From NCBI RefSeq assembly GCF_012396185.1, contig NZ_JAAXOW010000001.1, forward strand, positions 868,001 to 932,000: 64,000 nt of DNA, in the 5' to 3' direction. The DNA is from Sanguibacter hominis ATCC BAA-789. GTDB lineage: Bacteria; Actinomycetota; Actinomycetes; Actinomycetales; Cellulomonadaceae. The position numbers and the translations under genes are program-made. Positions 16,822 through 24,841 of the stretch are shown piece by piece (position 1 is the stretch's first letter; each line of letters starts with the position of its first letter). The notes below the pieces were generated by a model that did not search any database, was not told where the DNA came from, and worked only from the letters and a program-made list of their open reading frames with translations.

Positions 16822-17637
16822 TCAGGCTCGACGGCGCAGCGCGAGCGCGGCGCCCGTGACCGTCGCGAGGCACCACGCACCGAGCACGACGACCGACCTC
16901 GCAGGCATGTCGAACGTGTCGCTCACGAGCCCGGCGCGGACGAGCTGTGCCATGGGTTCGAACGGGAGCCACTCGTGCGCGTCCTGCGCCCACTGTGGCA
17001 TCCGCTCGCGCGGGTAGCTGACGGGTGCGAAGAGCAGGACGACGAAGACGAGCACCTGGCTCATGAGCATCGCGATGGCAGGCGGCATGAGCACCGCGAT
17101 CGAGTAGCCGATGGCGGCCGCCGTCATGGACACGGCCACGACGCCGGGCAGGAGCCAGGGCGCGAGCGACAGCTCGACGTCGAACCGGAGAGCTCCGGCG
17201 ACGACGCCGAGGACCATGCCAGGGAGAGCGAGCGCAGACCACATCGCGAGGTCGGCGACGAGGAACACGCCTCGCGGCACGGGCAGGGTGCGCATCCAGT
17301 CGTACGAGCCCTCGGTCCGTGCCGTCGCGACCATCTGGGGTGTCATGACGAGCCCCACGGTGATGAGGGTGATGGTCGGGGCGCCCGTCGCGAGGTAGAG
17401 GGCGGTCTCGGACGGCGGGTCGCCCACGAGCATCCCGTACCCGACCACGGTCGTGACGGCGAGGAACACCTGCACGAGGACGAGGAGGGGCAGGTACATC
17501 GACTGGCGGCGCAGCTGCCAGACGAGCAGGAGCAGCGTCTGGCGGGTCATGCCGGCGAGGCGGGGGCGGTGGGCGGGGAGGGGCGGGTGCACGGCGGGGA
17601 CGGTGGTCGTGCGCGTGGCGGCGCTGGTGCGGTTCAT
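16822..17637 (-). CDS. ABC-2 type exporter permease
   Basis: A 271-aa membrane protein with six predicted helices, e.g. LLVLVQVFLAVTTVVGYGML, ITLITVGLVMTPQMVATART, MVLGVVAGALRF and MLMSQVLVFVVLLFAPVSY. MTPQMVATARTEGSYDWMRT is the short coupling helix region. An N-terminal 30-residue cytoplasmic tail precedes MTRQTLLLLVW; the internal ATG there is an alternative start. The annotated ATG overlaps the stop of the ATPase (ATGA). With the ATPase it forms an exporter under TetR control; the substrate is unknown. Confidence 0.75.
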   Translation of the reverse strand: MNRTSAATRTTTVPAVHPPLPAHRPRLAGMTRQTLLLLVWQLRRQSMYLPLLVLVQVFLAVTTVVGYGMLVGDPPSETALYLATGAPTITLITVGLVMTPQMVATARTEGSYDWMRTLPVPRGVFLVADLAMWSALALPGMVLGVVAGALRFDVELSLAPWLLPGVVAVSMTAAAIGYSIAVLMPPAIAMLMSQVLVFVVLLFAPVSYPRERMPQWAQDAHEWLPFEPMAQLVRAGLVSDTFDMPARSVVVLGAWCLATVTGAALALRRRA

Positions 17638-18599
17638 GCTGCTGCCTCCTCAGTGAGGGTGCCGCCGTCGCTGGCGCCGACGAGCTGGACGTAGACGTCC
17701 TCGAGGGACGCGGGCGTGAGCGCGTAGCGCTCGACGCGTCCGGCGTCGACCTGGGCCTGAGCCCAGCGCACGACGTCGGTCGCGTCCTGGGCGGGCACGG
17801 TCCCGCTCACGCGCCCGTGCCCGGAAGCGGTCGCCGTGACGGCCGGGTGCAGCGCGACGTCGTCTGCCGTGTCGAGCTCGATGGTCAGGGAGCCGCGGAG
17901 CGCGGCGGTGAGTCCCGCCGGCGTGTCTGCGGCGAGGACGACGCCGCGGTCGAGGATCGCGAGATGGTCGACGACGCGTTCGGCCTCGCGGACGTTGTGC
18001 GTGACGAGGAGGACGCCCGCTCCGCCGTCGGCGAGCCGCCTGATCGCCTGCCACAGGAGACGACGACGCACGGGGTCGACGTCGTTGGTCGGTTCGTCGA
18101 GGACGACGAGGCGTCCGGGCACGACGGTCGTCATGCCGAACGCGGTGAGGCGGGCGACTCCTCCGGAGACCTTCTCGGCGGGGGTGTCGGCCCACGGTTC
18201 GAGGGCGAGCTCCTCGATGAGGCGTGCCGTGCGGGCGCGGACCGCGTCCCGCTCTCCCCCGCGGATGCGGCCGACGAGCTCGATCGCACGCCGGGGGGTG
18301 AGTCCGGTGATGGGCACGTTCGCCTGGGCCTGGACCGAGGCCCAGGCGCGGGCGAGGTCGGGGCGCTCGACGGCGTCGATCGCGGTGGTGCGGTCGCCGA
18401 GGCGGATGCTGCCGCTGTCGGGGCGGACGAGGCCGACGACCTGGTTGACGAGCGTCGTCTTGCCCGCGCCGTTGTGGCCGAGCAGGCCGACGACCTGGCC
18501 GGCGGCGACGTCGAGGTCGATCCCGTCGTTGGCTTGTGCGCCCTTGCGACCGCGGTATCGCTTCCGCAGGTCGCGGACTGTGAGGACTGGGTCGTTCAC
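17634..18599 (-). CDS. ABC exporter ATP-binding protein
   Basis: A 321-aa ATPase. Walker A is LLGHNGAGKTTLVNQVVGL. The signature is a divergent VSGGVARLTAFGM in place of LSGGQ, Walker B is LVVLDEPTNDVDPVRRR, and the H-loop is LLVTHNVREAE. A C-terminal 80-residue domain follows, as in DrrA-like exporters. The GTG start has AAAGGAG 6 nt upstream; longer upstream extensions are not family-like. The gene sits behind the ATACCGGTCGGTAT operator and is divergent from a TetR gene, suggesting induced export of a toxic compound. Confidence 0.82.
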   Translation of the reverse strand: MNDPVLTVRDLRKRYRGRKGAQANDGIDLDVAAGQVVGLLGHNGAGKTTLVNQVVGLVRPDSGSIRLGDRTTAIDAVERPDLARAWASVQAQANVPITGLTPRRAIELVGRIRGGERDAVRARTARLIEELALEPWADTPAEKVSGGVARLTAFGMTTVVPGRLVVLDEPTNDVDPVRRRLLWQAIRRLADGGAGVLLVTHNVREAERVVDHLAILDRGVVLAADTPAGLTAALRGSLTIELDTADDVALHPAVTATASGHGRVSGTVPAQDATDVVRWAQAQVDAGRVERYALTPASLEDVYVQLVGASDGGTLTEEAAA

Positions 18600-18617
18600 G
18601 ATCACTCCTTTCGGTTC

Positions 18618-18669
18618 CATACCGGTCGGTATGTGCGAGACGGTAGCAAACCTCTGTACCGATCGGTAC
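18618..18669. promoter_or_regulatory. Two TetR operators between the ABC exporter and its regulator
   Basis: CATACCGGTCGGTATG (18618-18633, central two bases unpaired) and GTACCGATCGGTAC (18656-18669, perfect) share the core ACCGNTCGGT. One lies next to the exporter start, the other just before the TACGGT -10 box of the regulator. Confidence 0.75.
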
Positions 18670-18677
18670 CCCTGAGG

Positions 18678-18683
18678 TACGGT
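18678..18683 (+). promoter_or_regulatory. -10 box, leaderless promoter of the long TetR gene
   Basis: TACGGT, 6 nt before ATG 18690. It supports the start that includes the unusual N-terminal extension. Confidence 0.55.
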
Positions 18684-18689
18684 GACGTC

Positions 18690-19553
18690 ATGAGCGGAAC
18701 CGACAGCACCCCCGGACCCGATGACCGGAGCCCCCGCGACGAGAGCCTCGGCGCCGCGACCCGCGCGCTGCGCGACGCGACCGTCGCCCTCACGCGGCTC
18801 ATCCGCGACGAGGTCGCCGCCGTCGGACCCGACGTCAACGAGGCGGTCAACTCCGCACTTCGCGAGGCAGCGCGCGGCCTCACCGACGTCTCCGAGAAGG
18901 TCGCGCGCAACGCCGCCACCTCCGACCGCCGCCGCAACCGTGCCGAGCAGACCCGCACCGACCTGCTCGACGCCGCCGAGCGCGTCATCGCACGCAAGGG
19001 CTATGAGGGCGCGTCCGTCGAAGACATCGCATCGGACGCCGGCTACACGAAGGGGGCGCTCTACTCGAACTTCGGGTCCAAGAGCGGCCTGTTCATCGCG
19101 CTCGCCCACCGCTGGTTCGACGCCCCCGACGCCGGGCCGGGCGCGCGAGGCGCGCGCATCGACGGACTCTTCACCGCCGTCCGCGACCATGACGCGGGCG
19201 ACGCGGCCGCGCTGCGCCGCTGGCTCACCACCGCCCAAGAAGACCCCCAGCTCCTCCTGCCGATCGAGTTCGCCGCGTTCGCCCTGCGTCACCCCGGCTC
19301 ACGCGACGAGCTCGGCGGCCTCCTCACTGCCGCGCTCGACCGCGTCGCCCAGCAGATCGCGGCACTGCGCACCGGCGCGGACCCCACGGCTACCCCCGAG
19401 CAGGCACCGACCGAGCACGACCACGACACCGCGCTCGCCGTCGTGAGCGTCTACCTCACCGCCAACCTCCTCGGCGCGGCGACCGGCTCACCGACCAGCT
19501 CGCCCGCCGCCGTCGCGCGGGTCGTCGAGCGCCTCCTCGTCGACCGCCGCTGA
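18690..19553 (+). CDS. TetR-family regulator with an N-terminal helical extension
   Basis: A 287-aa protein, long for a TetR. The HTH only begins near residue 88: RTDLLDAAERVIARKGYEGA, then SVEDIASDAGYTKGALYSNF. Before it lies an extension of about 85 residues; its part from residue 18 looks helical with heptad-like spacing (LGAATRALRDATVALTRLI, LREAARGLTDVSEKVARNAA). The leaderless promoter and the ACCG operators support the long start. The C terminus resembles the ligand domain of TetR regulators of exporters. The extension may add an oligomerisation or sensing module; its role is unknown. Confidence 0.8.
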   Translation: MSGTDSTPGPDDRSPRDESLGAATRALRDATVALTRLIRDEVAAVGPDVNEAVNSALREAARGLTDVSEKVARNAATSDRRRNRAEQTRTDLLDAAERVIARKGYEGASVEDIASDAGYTKGALYSNFGSKSGLFIALAHRWFDAPDAGPGARGARIDGLFTAVRDHDAGDAAALRRWLTTAQEDPQLLLPIEFAAFALRHPGSRDELGGLLTAALDRVAQQIAALRTGADPTATPEQAPTEHDHDTALAVVSVYLTANLLGAATGSPTSSPAAVARVVERLLVDRR

Positions 19554-19601
19554 GACGCGCACCTCCCCCGGGAGCGATCCGGGCCTCTCGTGCGTTAGAG
19601 G

Positions 19602-19655
19602 TTGAGGCACCCGATGGAGCACGATAGAGCCGTGCCCGGCGACCACGCCGGGCAC
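19602..19655 (+). promoter_or_regulatory. Promoter and 5' hairpin of the orphan ABC ATPase
   Basis: TTGAGG (19602-19607), 17 bp, TAGAGC (19625-19630). The hairpin GTGCCCGGC (19632-19640)/GCCGGGCAC (19647-19655) would form at the very 5' end of the mRNA, ahead of GAGGAGAG and the ATG at 19679. It may stabilise the transcript. Confidence 0.45.
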
Positions 19656-19678
19656 AGCCACGAGGAGAGAACGACACG

Positions 19679-20464
19679 ATGGCCGGTCCCAAGTCCGCGA
19701 AGCCGCTGCACGCCCAGGACCTCTGGGCTGGCTACCCGGGAGTCGAGCCGCTGCGCGGCGTGACGCTCGACGTCGTCCCCGGCGAGGCTCCGATCGGCGT
19801 CGTCGGCGAGTCCGGCGTCGGCAAGTCGACTCTCCTGCGCGCGCTCGCCGGCAAGATCAAGCCCCTCTCCGGCTCAGTCACCTGGGGCAAGCGCCCCGTG
19901 CACCGCATCGGCCCGCGCGACAAGCGCGAGTTCCGCGCCGCCGTGAGCCACGTCGGGCAGCAGGAGCTCGTCAACAACGTGGACCAGCGCAAGACGGTCG
20001 ACGCCGTCGTCAAGGCCGGCCTCGCCGAGGCCCGCAAGGCGGGCCGCACCGTGAGCCTCACGGTCGGCGACCTGCTCGAGTCGCTCGCGCTGCCCGCGTC
20101 GTTCGGCAGCCGGCAGATGTACACGATCTCCGGCGGCGAACGTCAGCGCGTCGCGCTCGCCCGCGCGATCGCGTCGCGCCCCGACATCCTGCTCCTCGAC
20201 GAGCCGCTCACCGCGCTCGACCCGGCCACGCGCCTCGAGGTCGCGACGGCGATCAAGGACGTGCTCGCGACGCTCGGCACCGGCATGCTGCTCGTCACGC
20301 ACGACCTCGAGCTCATGGCCCGCATGACGTCGACCGTGCACTTCCTGGCCGACGGCGTCTTCGTCGCGGACGGCCCGCTCGACCGCGTGCTCGCCGAGAG
20401 CGAGCACCCGTCTGTGCGCGGGCTCGCGGAGGCCGCGCCGCTCGCCGTCCAACGCATGCGCTGA
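19679..20464 (+). CDS. Orphan ABC transporter ATP-binding protein
   Basis: A 261-aa single-domain ATPase of the general importer type. Walker A is VVGESGVGKSTLLRALAG, the Q-loop VSHVGQQELVNNVD, the signature ISGGERQRVALARAIASR, Walker B ILLLDEPLTALDPATR, and the H-loop LLVTHDLELMARM. It resembles DppD/DppF-like or SsuB-like ATPases in part. No permease or binding protein lies next to it: upstream is a TetR gene, downstream the convergent dtd. It may serve a transporter elsewhere, or act outside transport. Confidence 0.8.
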   Translation: MAGPKSAKPLHAQDLWAGYPGVEPLRGVTLDVVPGEAPIGVVGESGVGKSTLLRALAGKIKPLSGSVTWGKRPVHRIGPRDKREFRAAVSHVGQQELVNNVDQRKTVDAVVKAGLAEARKAGRTVSLTVGDLLESLALPASFGSRQMYTISGGERQRVALARAIASRPDILLLDEPLTALDPATRLEVATAIKDVLATLGTGMLLVTHDLELMARMTSTVHFLADGVFVADGPLDRVLAESEHPSVRGLAEAAPLAVQRMR

Positions 20465-20490
20465 GCTACCCCGGACGGCGCCGCGGCCAG

Positions 20491-20925
20491 CTACGCCGCT
20501 GAGGTCTCGTAGACGATCGTCACAGGGCCGTCGTTGACGAGCTCGACCGCCATGTCGGCGCCGAAACGCCCCGTCCCGACCCGCAGCCCCATCCCGCGCA
20601 GCGTCTCGACGACCGCGTCGACGAGCGGCTCCGCGACCGGGCCGGGCGCCGCCGCGTTCCACGTGGGGCGGCGTCCCTTGCGCACATCGCCGTAGAGCGT
20701 GAACTGGGAGACGACGAGCACGGGCGCACCGGCGTCCAGCGCTGAGCGCTCGTCGCGCAGGATGCGCAGGTTCGCGACCTTGCTCGCGACGGTCGCGACC
20801 TGGTCGGGTCCGTCGTCGTGCGTCACGCCGACGAGGACGACGAGGCACGGCTCGTCGAACGCCGCCAGAACCTCGCCCGCGACCGTCACCGAGGCGCGCG
20901 CGGCACGCTGCACGACGACGCGCAC
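20491..20925 (-). CDS. dtd: D-aminoacyl-tRNA deacylase
   Basis: A 144-aa cytosolic enzyme that removes D-amino acids (and glycine mischarged on tRNA-Ala) from tRNA. It begins [15 protein letters not shown]. It has the conserved SQFTLYGD motif near residue 78 and the C-terminal cis-Gly-Pro loop NDGPVTI (family NxGPVT). Length matches the family. GTG start one base after the stop of the DUF2516 gene, so they form an operon. Confidence 0.95.
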   Translation of the reverse strand: MRVVVQRAARASVTVAGEVLAAFDEPCLVVLVGVTHDDGPDQVATVASKVANLRILRDERSALDAGAPVLVVSQFTLYGDVRKGRRPTWNAAAPGPVAEPLVDAVVETLRGMGLRVGTGRFGADMAVELVNDGPVTIVYETSAA

Positions 20926-20926
20926 G

Positions 20927-21265
20927 TCACCACCCGCCGCGGTTGCCGGTGCCGCGCGAGCCGCCCTTGCCCTTGCCGTAGGACGCGATCGCGGGCTTCA
21001 CGTCGACGAAGTAGACGATCGGCGGGACCGCGGAGATCACGACGAGGAACGAGAGCCCACCGATGCCGACGGGGTACGGCAGGCTGATGAAGCCGAAGAG
21101 CGCGGAGACGCCGAGGATCAGCAGCCACTTGGTCTTGGTCAGCTTGCCTTCCGCGGTGAAGCCGCGCGCGGAGCGCGGGGCGGCGTCGACGAGAGCCCAC
21201 ACCTGGCTCGCGAAGACGGCGACACACAGGATGAGCTCGATGGACAGCTGCGCAAGGGTGAACAC
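20927..21265 (-). CDS. DUF2516 family membrane protein
   Basis: A 112-aa protein with three predicted membrane segments: [37 protein letters not shown] and [19 protein letters not shown]. It matches the general pattern of actinobacterial DUF2516 and ends in a Gly/Lys-rich tail. GTG start preceded by TAGCAT 6 nt upstream, so the mRNA is leaderless. It shares an operon with dtd. Function unknown. Confidence 0.75.
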   Translation of the reverse strand: MFTLAQLSIELILCVAVFASQVWALVDAAPRSARGFTAEGKLTKTKWLLILGVSALFGFISLPYPVGIGGLSFLVVISAVPPIVYFVDVKPAIASYGKGKGGSRGTGNRGGW

Positions 21266-21305
21266 CCGCCGATGCTAACCCGGCCACCTGGCCACCACGC
21301 GAGCG

Positions 21306-22397
21306 TCAGATCGCTGGGAGCGCCGCGCGCGCCTCTTCAGGGCTGGCGCCCGTCGCCTCGAGCAGGTCCACGATCGGGCTGCGCATGAGGACGACGAGGG
21401 ACTGCACGTACCAGTCCGTCTCGCCGAGCTGCCCGGGGTCCGCGAGCGCCGCGGCGGCCTCGAGGGCGCGGCGCGGGCCGCCGAGGTCGGTCCCGTTGAG
21501 GAGCGCGCCCGCGAGCTCTTGGACGGCCTGAGCGGTCTCCCCGACGACCGGTGCGACGATCGACAGGTCCCGTCCGGCGTCGGGGCCGAGCCCTTCGACC
21601 CTGCGGGCGAGGACGCGCACCGAGCGCACGGCCCGGTCGATGAGCACGGCCTGCCGCTCGAGCAGGACGAAGTCCTCGCGGTAGCGGCGGGTGCTCGCGT
21701 CGATCCGCGTGTTCTCGTAGCCGGCTCGTGCGGAGGCGAGCCACTCCTCGAGGAGCGGCTGGGTCGTGCGGCCGCGGGCGAGGGCGTCGCGCAGGTCTTC
21801 GTGGTCGCCCGTGCGCAGGCCGCGCGCGAGGACGCGCATCGCCTCGGCGAGGACGCGCGTCGACTCTCCGGCGAGACGGCGGGCGTACCGTCGCGGGTCG
21901 CCCGGTGTCAGGATCGCGACGAGGAGCGCCATGGCGCCGCCGATGAGGGCGTCGGTCCACCGGCCGACGGGCCCGGCGCTGATCTGGGGCATGCCGATGA
22001 TGACGATCGCCTGGACACCGGCTTGCGTCGTGAGCATCTGGCCGCGGTCGAGGAACCGGGCGAGCAGTGCGGCGGCGGCGAGCGTCAGGCCGATCTGCCA
22101 GGGTCCGGAGCCGATGAGGTGCGCGACGAGGTCACCGAAGCCCACACCCACCGCGACGCCGACCGCGAGCTCGGCGACGCGCCGCAGCTCGCGCTCGTGC
22201 TGGAACCCGAGGCACACCCACGCGGCGATCGGCGCGAAGACGGGCATCGCGTGGCCGAGCCCGTAGTGCGCGATCGCATACGCGAGCCCGGCGGCGACAG
22301 CCGCGACGAGGACTGGGACGGCAGCGTTGCGGACGCGGTCGCGCCCTTGACGCAGGCGGATGCTCACGAGCCGACGGCGCGCGACAGGATCCCCCAA
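21306..22397 (-). CDS. FUSC-family (aromatic-acid exporter-like) membrane protein
   Basis: About 363 aa. The N-terminal half has roughly six membrane helices (VPVLVAAVAAGLAYAIAHYG, FAPIAAWVCLGFQHEREL, LAVGVAVGVGFGDLVAHLIG, LIGGAMALLVAILTPGDPR). The C-terminal half is soluble and helical. The order fits the fusaric-acid-resistance/ArAE group. The start is uncertain: a TTG at 22397 with GAGG eight bases upstream, or a GTG at 22367 giving MSIRLRQGRDR. It lies just downstream of ygfZ on the same strand. Substrate unknown. Confidence 0.7.
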   Translation of the reverse strand: MGDPVARRRLVSIRLRQGRDRVRNAAVPVLVAAVAAGLAYAIAHYGLGHAMPVFAPIAAWVCLGFQHERELRRVAELAVGVAVGVGFGDLVAHLIGSGPWQIGLTLAAAALLARFLDRGQMLTTQAGVQAIVIIGMPQISAGPVGRWTDALIGGAMALLVAILTPGDPRRYARRLAGESTRVLAEAMRVLARGLRTGDHEDLRDALARGRTTQPLLEEWLASARAGYENTRIDASTRRYREDFVLLERQAVLIDRAVRSVRVLARRVEGLGPDAGRDLSIVAPVVGETAQAVQELAGALLNGTDLGGPRRALEAAAALADPGQLGETDWYVQSLVVLMRSPIVDLLEATGASPEEARAALPAI

Positions 22398-22401
22398 CGC
22401 G

Positions 22402-23568
22402 TCAGCCTCGCGGCGCGCGGGGCGCGAGGCCCCGGGCGACAGGGCCGCGCGGGGCGGGGCGGTCCGTCGAGACGCCCTCGGCGCTCACGACGACCTCCTG
22501 CCCGGCGGCGACGGCACCCCCGTCGCAGTCGACGAGGAGGTCGGCGTCCGGGTCGACCGACCGTTTGAGGACGACGAGCGCGACCGGGCCGAGCTCGTGG
22601 TGCCGAGCGACCGACGTCGCGCGTCCGACCTCGCGCTCGCCGTGCCGGACGGCGGCACCGGGCTCGGGGAGCAGGTGGCCGGAGCCGTCGAGGTGCCCGA
22701 GGGCGAGCCGCCGCGGCGGGCGCCCGAGGTTGTGGACGCGCGCGATCGTCTCCTGCCCGCGGTAGCAGCCCTTGTTGAGGTGGACGGCGGTGCGGAGCCA
22801 GTCGAGCTCGTGCGGGATGGTGCGGTCGTCGACCTCGCGGTCGAGGCGAGGGCGCAGGGCCTCGACGCGCAGCGCCTCGGTCGCCCAGGTCCCTGCGAGC
22901 CGCCAGCCGGTCGCCTCGCGGGCGCGGACGGCGTCGTCCAGCTCGGCGCGGGGGACGAGCACGAGCCGCCACGCACGGTCCTGGCCGGGGTGCTCGTCGT
23001 CGGCCGGGCCGTAGCGGGTCGAGCCGGGCGCGGTGCGCGGCCACGGGTCGACCCAGGTGACGGGCTCGTCGGCCGTGCCCTCGGCGCGGACGGCCTCACC
23101 GACCGCAGCCCACTGCTCGGTGACATCGGCGACCTCGACGCGCAGCATGAAACGCATGCGGTCGAGCCACGCGGCGAGCGGCGCGGCGTGGTCGCCCTCG
23201 GTGAGGAGCCAGGTCGTCGTGCCATCGTCGACCACGCCCACAGCGTGCTCGACGTGCCCGTGCGGGTCGAGGACGAGCGTCTCGGTCGAGGTGCGGGGCG
23301 CGAGCGTCGCAAGGTCCTGCGACGTGATCGAGTGCAGCCAGGTGAGCCGGTCCGGTCCCGTGATCGTGACGACGCCCGTGTGTGACATGTCGACGACGCC
23401 AGCACCGCGGGCGAGCGCGCGCTGCTCAGCGACGGGGTCGCCGTAGTGCCAGGCGACTCCAGCGTCCGGACCGGACGCGGCGACGGCGCCAGACCGCATC
23501 AGGAGCTGGCTCGAGCGCACCGCGCGCTCGTCCGACGCGGTCGCGTCCTCGGGCACCGCGGGGGCCAT
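22402..23568 (-). CDS. ygfZ: Folate-binding protein YgfZ
   Basis: A 388-aa tetrahydrofolate-dependent protein that helps keep certain iron-sulphur enzymes active. It has the GcvT-like fold, seen in VVDMSHTGVVTITGPDRL. The diagnostic motif is LNKGCYRGQETIARVHNLGR, matching the family K-G-C-Y-x-G-Q-E with its reactive Cys. AGGAGG lies just before the ATG, two bases past the stop of the nitrobindin-like gene. Length is within the actinobacterial range. Confidence 0.92.
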   Translation of the reverse strand: MAPAVPEDATASDERAVRSSQLLMRSGAVAASGPDAGVAWHYGDPVAEQRALARGAGVVDMSHTGVVTITGPDRLTWLHSITSQDLATLAPRTSTETLVLDPHGHVEHAVGVVDDGTTTWLLTEGDHAAPLAAWLDRMRFMLRVEVADVTEQWAAVGEAVRAEGTADEPVTWVDPWPRTAPGSTRYGPADDEHPGQDRAWRLVLVPRAELDDAVRAREATGWRLAGTWATEALRVEALRPRLDREVDDRTIPHELDWLRTAVHLNKGCYRGQETIARVHNLGRPPRRLALGHLDGSGHLLPEPGAAVRHGEREVGRATSVARHHELGPVALVVLKRSVDPDADLLVDCDGGAVAAGQEVVVSAEGVSTDRPAPRGPVARGLAPRAPRG

Positions 23569-23569
23569 G

Positions 23570-24115
23570 TCAGGCCTCCTGGCGGAAGAGCTGCGCGGAG
23601 GCGTAGGACTGCAGCGGCTTGCCGAACGCGGCGAGGTCCCACGCCCACATGAGGCTGCCTTCGACGAGGCCGTACATCCGCTTGGACGCGGTGACGTCCG
23701 CGCCCGTCGAGGTGCGCGCGATGAGGTCGGAGACGAGGTCGATGCGGCCGTTGCCTGCGACTCCGAGGTAGACGCTCACGCGGCCGGCCGGGTCCGCGAG
23801 CAGCACCTCGAGGGATGCCTGGTCCTCGCGCGCACCCTCGTGCGGCTCGGGCGAGACGCGCCAGTAGCCGGTCTCGGTGGACCAGACGGTCTCCTCGCCG
23901 TCGGGGCCGTCAGCCCCGGGCTCGACCGCGGGCAGGCGCGTCGTCGCCTCGTAGCGGAGGTACGGTCCGCCGTCGTGGTCGAACACGACGTCCTGGACGA
24001 ACGTCGTCTCGGGGATGTCCGGGTAGGAGATGACGCCCTCGCCACGCCAGTGGCCCACGAGCCAGGCGAGTGGGTACGCCTCAGGGGCGAGTCCGTCCGG
24101 GAAGGTGAAGGGCAT
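23570..24115 (-). CDS. Nitrobindin-like/FABP-family beta-barrel protein without the axial His
   Basis: A 181-aa small beta-barrel. The N-terminal signature GHWRGEG matches the nitrobindin GxWxGxG motif. The body follows the family: VFDHDGGPYLRYEATTRLP, ETGYWRV, and the end segment GKPLQSYASAQLFRQ. Nitrobindins bind ferric haem through a His near this C-terminal strand, but the last 40 residues here contain no His. It may therefore bind another hydrophobic ligand, or none. It is in an operon with ygfZ. Confidence 0.75.
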   Translation of the reverse strand: MPFTFPDGLAPEAYPLAWLVGHWRGEGVISYPDIPETTFVQDVVFDHDGGPYLRYEATTRLPAVEPGADGPDGEETVWSTETGYWRVSPEPHEGAREDQASLEVLLADPAGRVSVYLGVAGNGRIDLVSDLIARTSTGADVTASKRMYGLVEGSLMWAWDLAAFGKPLQSYASAQLFRQEA

Positions 24116-24182
24116 GGGGAGCTCCGCTCGGGGGTGGTGCGTGGTGGTCGCGGGCGTGTCAGGCCCGCGTGAGAGCGCTGCG

Positions 24183-24214
24183 CGCGGCCGGGATCGTCTC
24201 TGATCCCGGCCGCG
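24183..24214 (-). terminator. Hairpin terminator after the 39-aa membrane protein
   Basis: CGCGGCCGGGATC (24183-24195) pairs with GATCCCGGCCGCG (24202-24214) around GTCTCT, a 13-bp perfect stem seven bases after the stop codon at 24221. Confidence 0.75.
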
Positions 24215-24220
24215 GCCGTG

Positions 24221-24340
24221 TCAGCGCTGGGCCTGGCCCTTGAACAGCTTGACGACGACGAGACCGGCGAACCAGGTGATCGTCAGCGTCGCTACCACGA
24301 GCAGGCCGATGAATACTGCCTCGAGTGCGTCGATTCCCAT
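24221..24340 (-). CDS. Small single-span membrane protein (39 aa)
   Basis: A short gene with complete signals: TAGGAT 6 nt before ATG (leaderless), one hydrophobic helix (AVFIGLLVVATLTITWFAGL), a positively charged end (VVKLFKGQAQR), and a strong hairpin after the stop. The charge pattern predicts the C terminus inside. Similar 35-45-aa membrane proteins occur in actinobacteria; no function is known to me. It is too short for most gene callers. Confidence 0.7.
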   Translation of the reverse strand: MGIDALEAVFIGLLVVATLTITWFAGLVVVKLFKGQAQR

Positions 24341-24404
24341 GGCCCGATCCTAGCGTCGGGAGCGCGGCCCCACGCGTGATGCGGGTCTCGCTGTGCGCCG
24401 CGGC

Positions 24405-24788
24405 TCAGTAGACGAGGGAGCGGGCGCCCGGCGCCATGACCTCTTCGACGAACGCGGGGGCGCCCGCGATGCGGATGCCGCGCAGGAGGTCGGCAGGCGT
24501 GAGGTCGCGGCGAGCCGCGCACTGCGTGCACAGGGTCACGGTGCCGGCCTCGAGGACGCTCGCGAGGAGCGCGTCGAGCGGGGCGGCGTGCTCGAGGTCG
24601 AACTCGGCGGCCTTCCCCGGGACGGCGAACCAGGCGGCCTCACCCGTGAGCCACAGGCTCACGCGGACTCCGGCGGCGACGGCGGCGGCAGCGACGGTGA
24701 ACGCCTGGTTGCAGGCCTCGGCGCGCTCGGCTCCGGCAGTCACCTTGACGACGAGCGAGGGCGTGGCGGCGGGCTCTTCGGTAGGCAT
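24405..24788 (-). CDS. DsrE/DsrF-like family protein
   Basis: A 127-aa cytosolic protein with the DsrE fold: SLVVKVTAGAERAEACNQAF opens the first beta-alpha unit, followed by GVRVSLWLTGEAAW and VTLCTQCAARR, which holds two Cys at the position where DsrE-type sulphur carriers have a reactive Cys. ATG 6 nt after TAGGGT, so leaderless. A role in sulphur-relay chemistry is possible but not shown; no other Dsr or Tus gene is nearby. Confidence 0.7.
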   Translation of the reverse strand: MPTEEPAATPSLVVKVTAGAERAEACNQAFTVAAAAVAAGVRVSLWLTGEAAWFAVPGKAAEFDLEHAAPLDALLASVLEAGTVTLCTQCAARRDLTPADLLRGIRIAGAPAFVEEVMAPGARSLVY

Positions 24789-24841
24789 GCGGCCACCCTA
24801 GCCCCGCCCGGCGCGTCCCTCCCGGAGACGTCGGACCCGTC

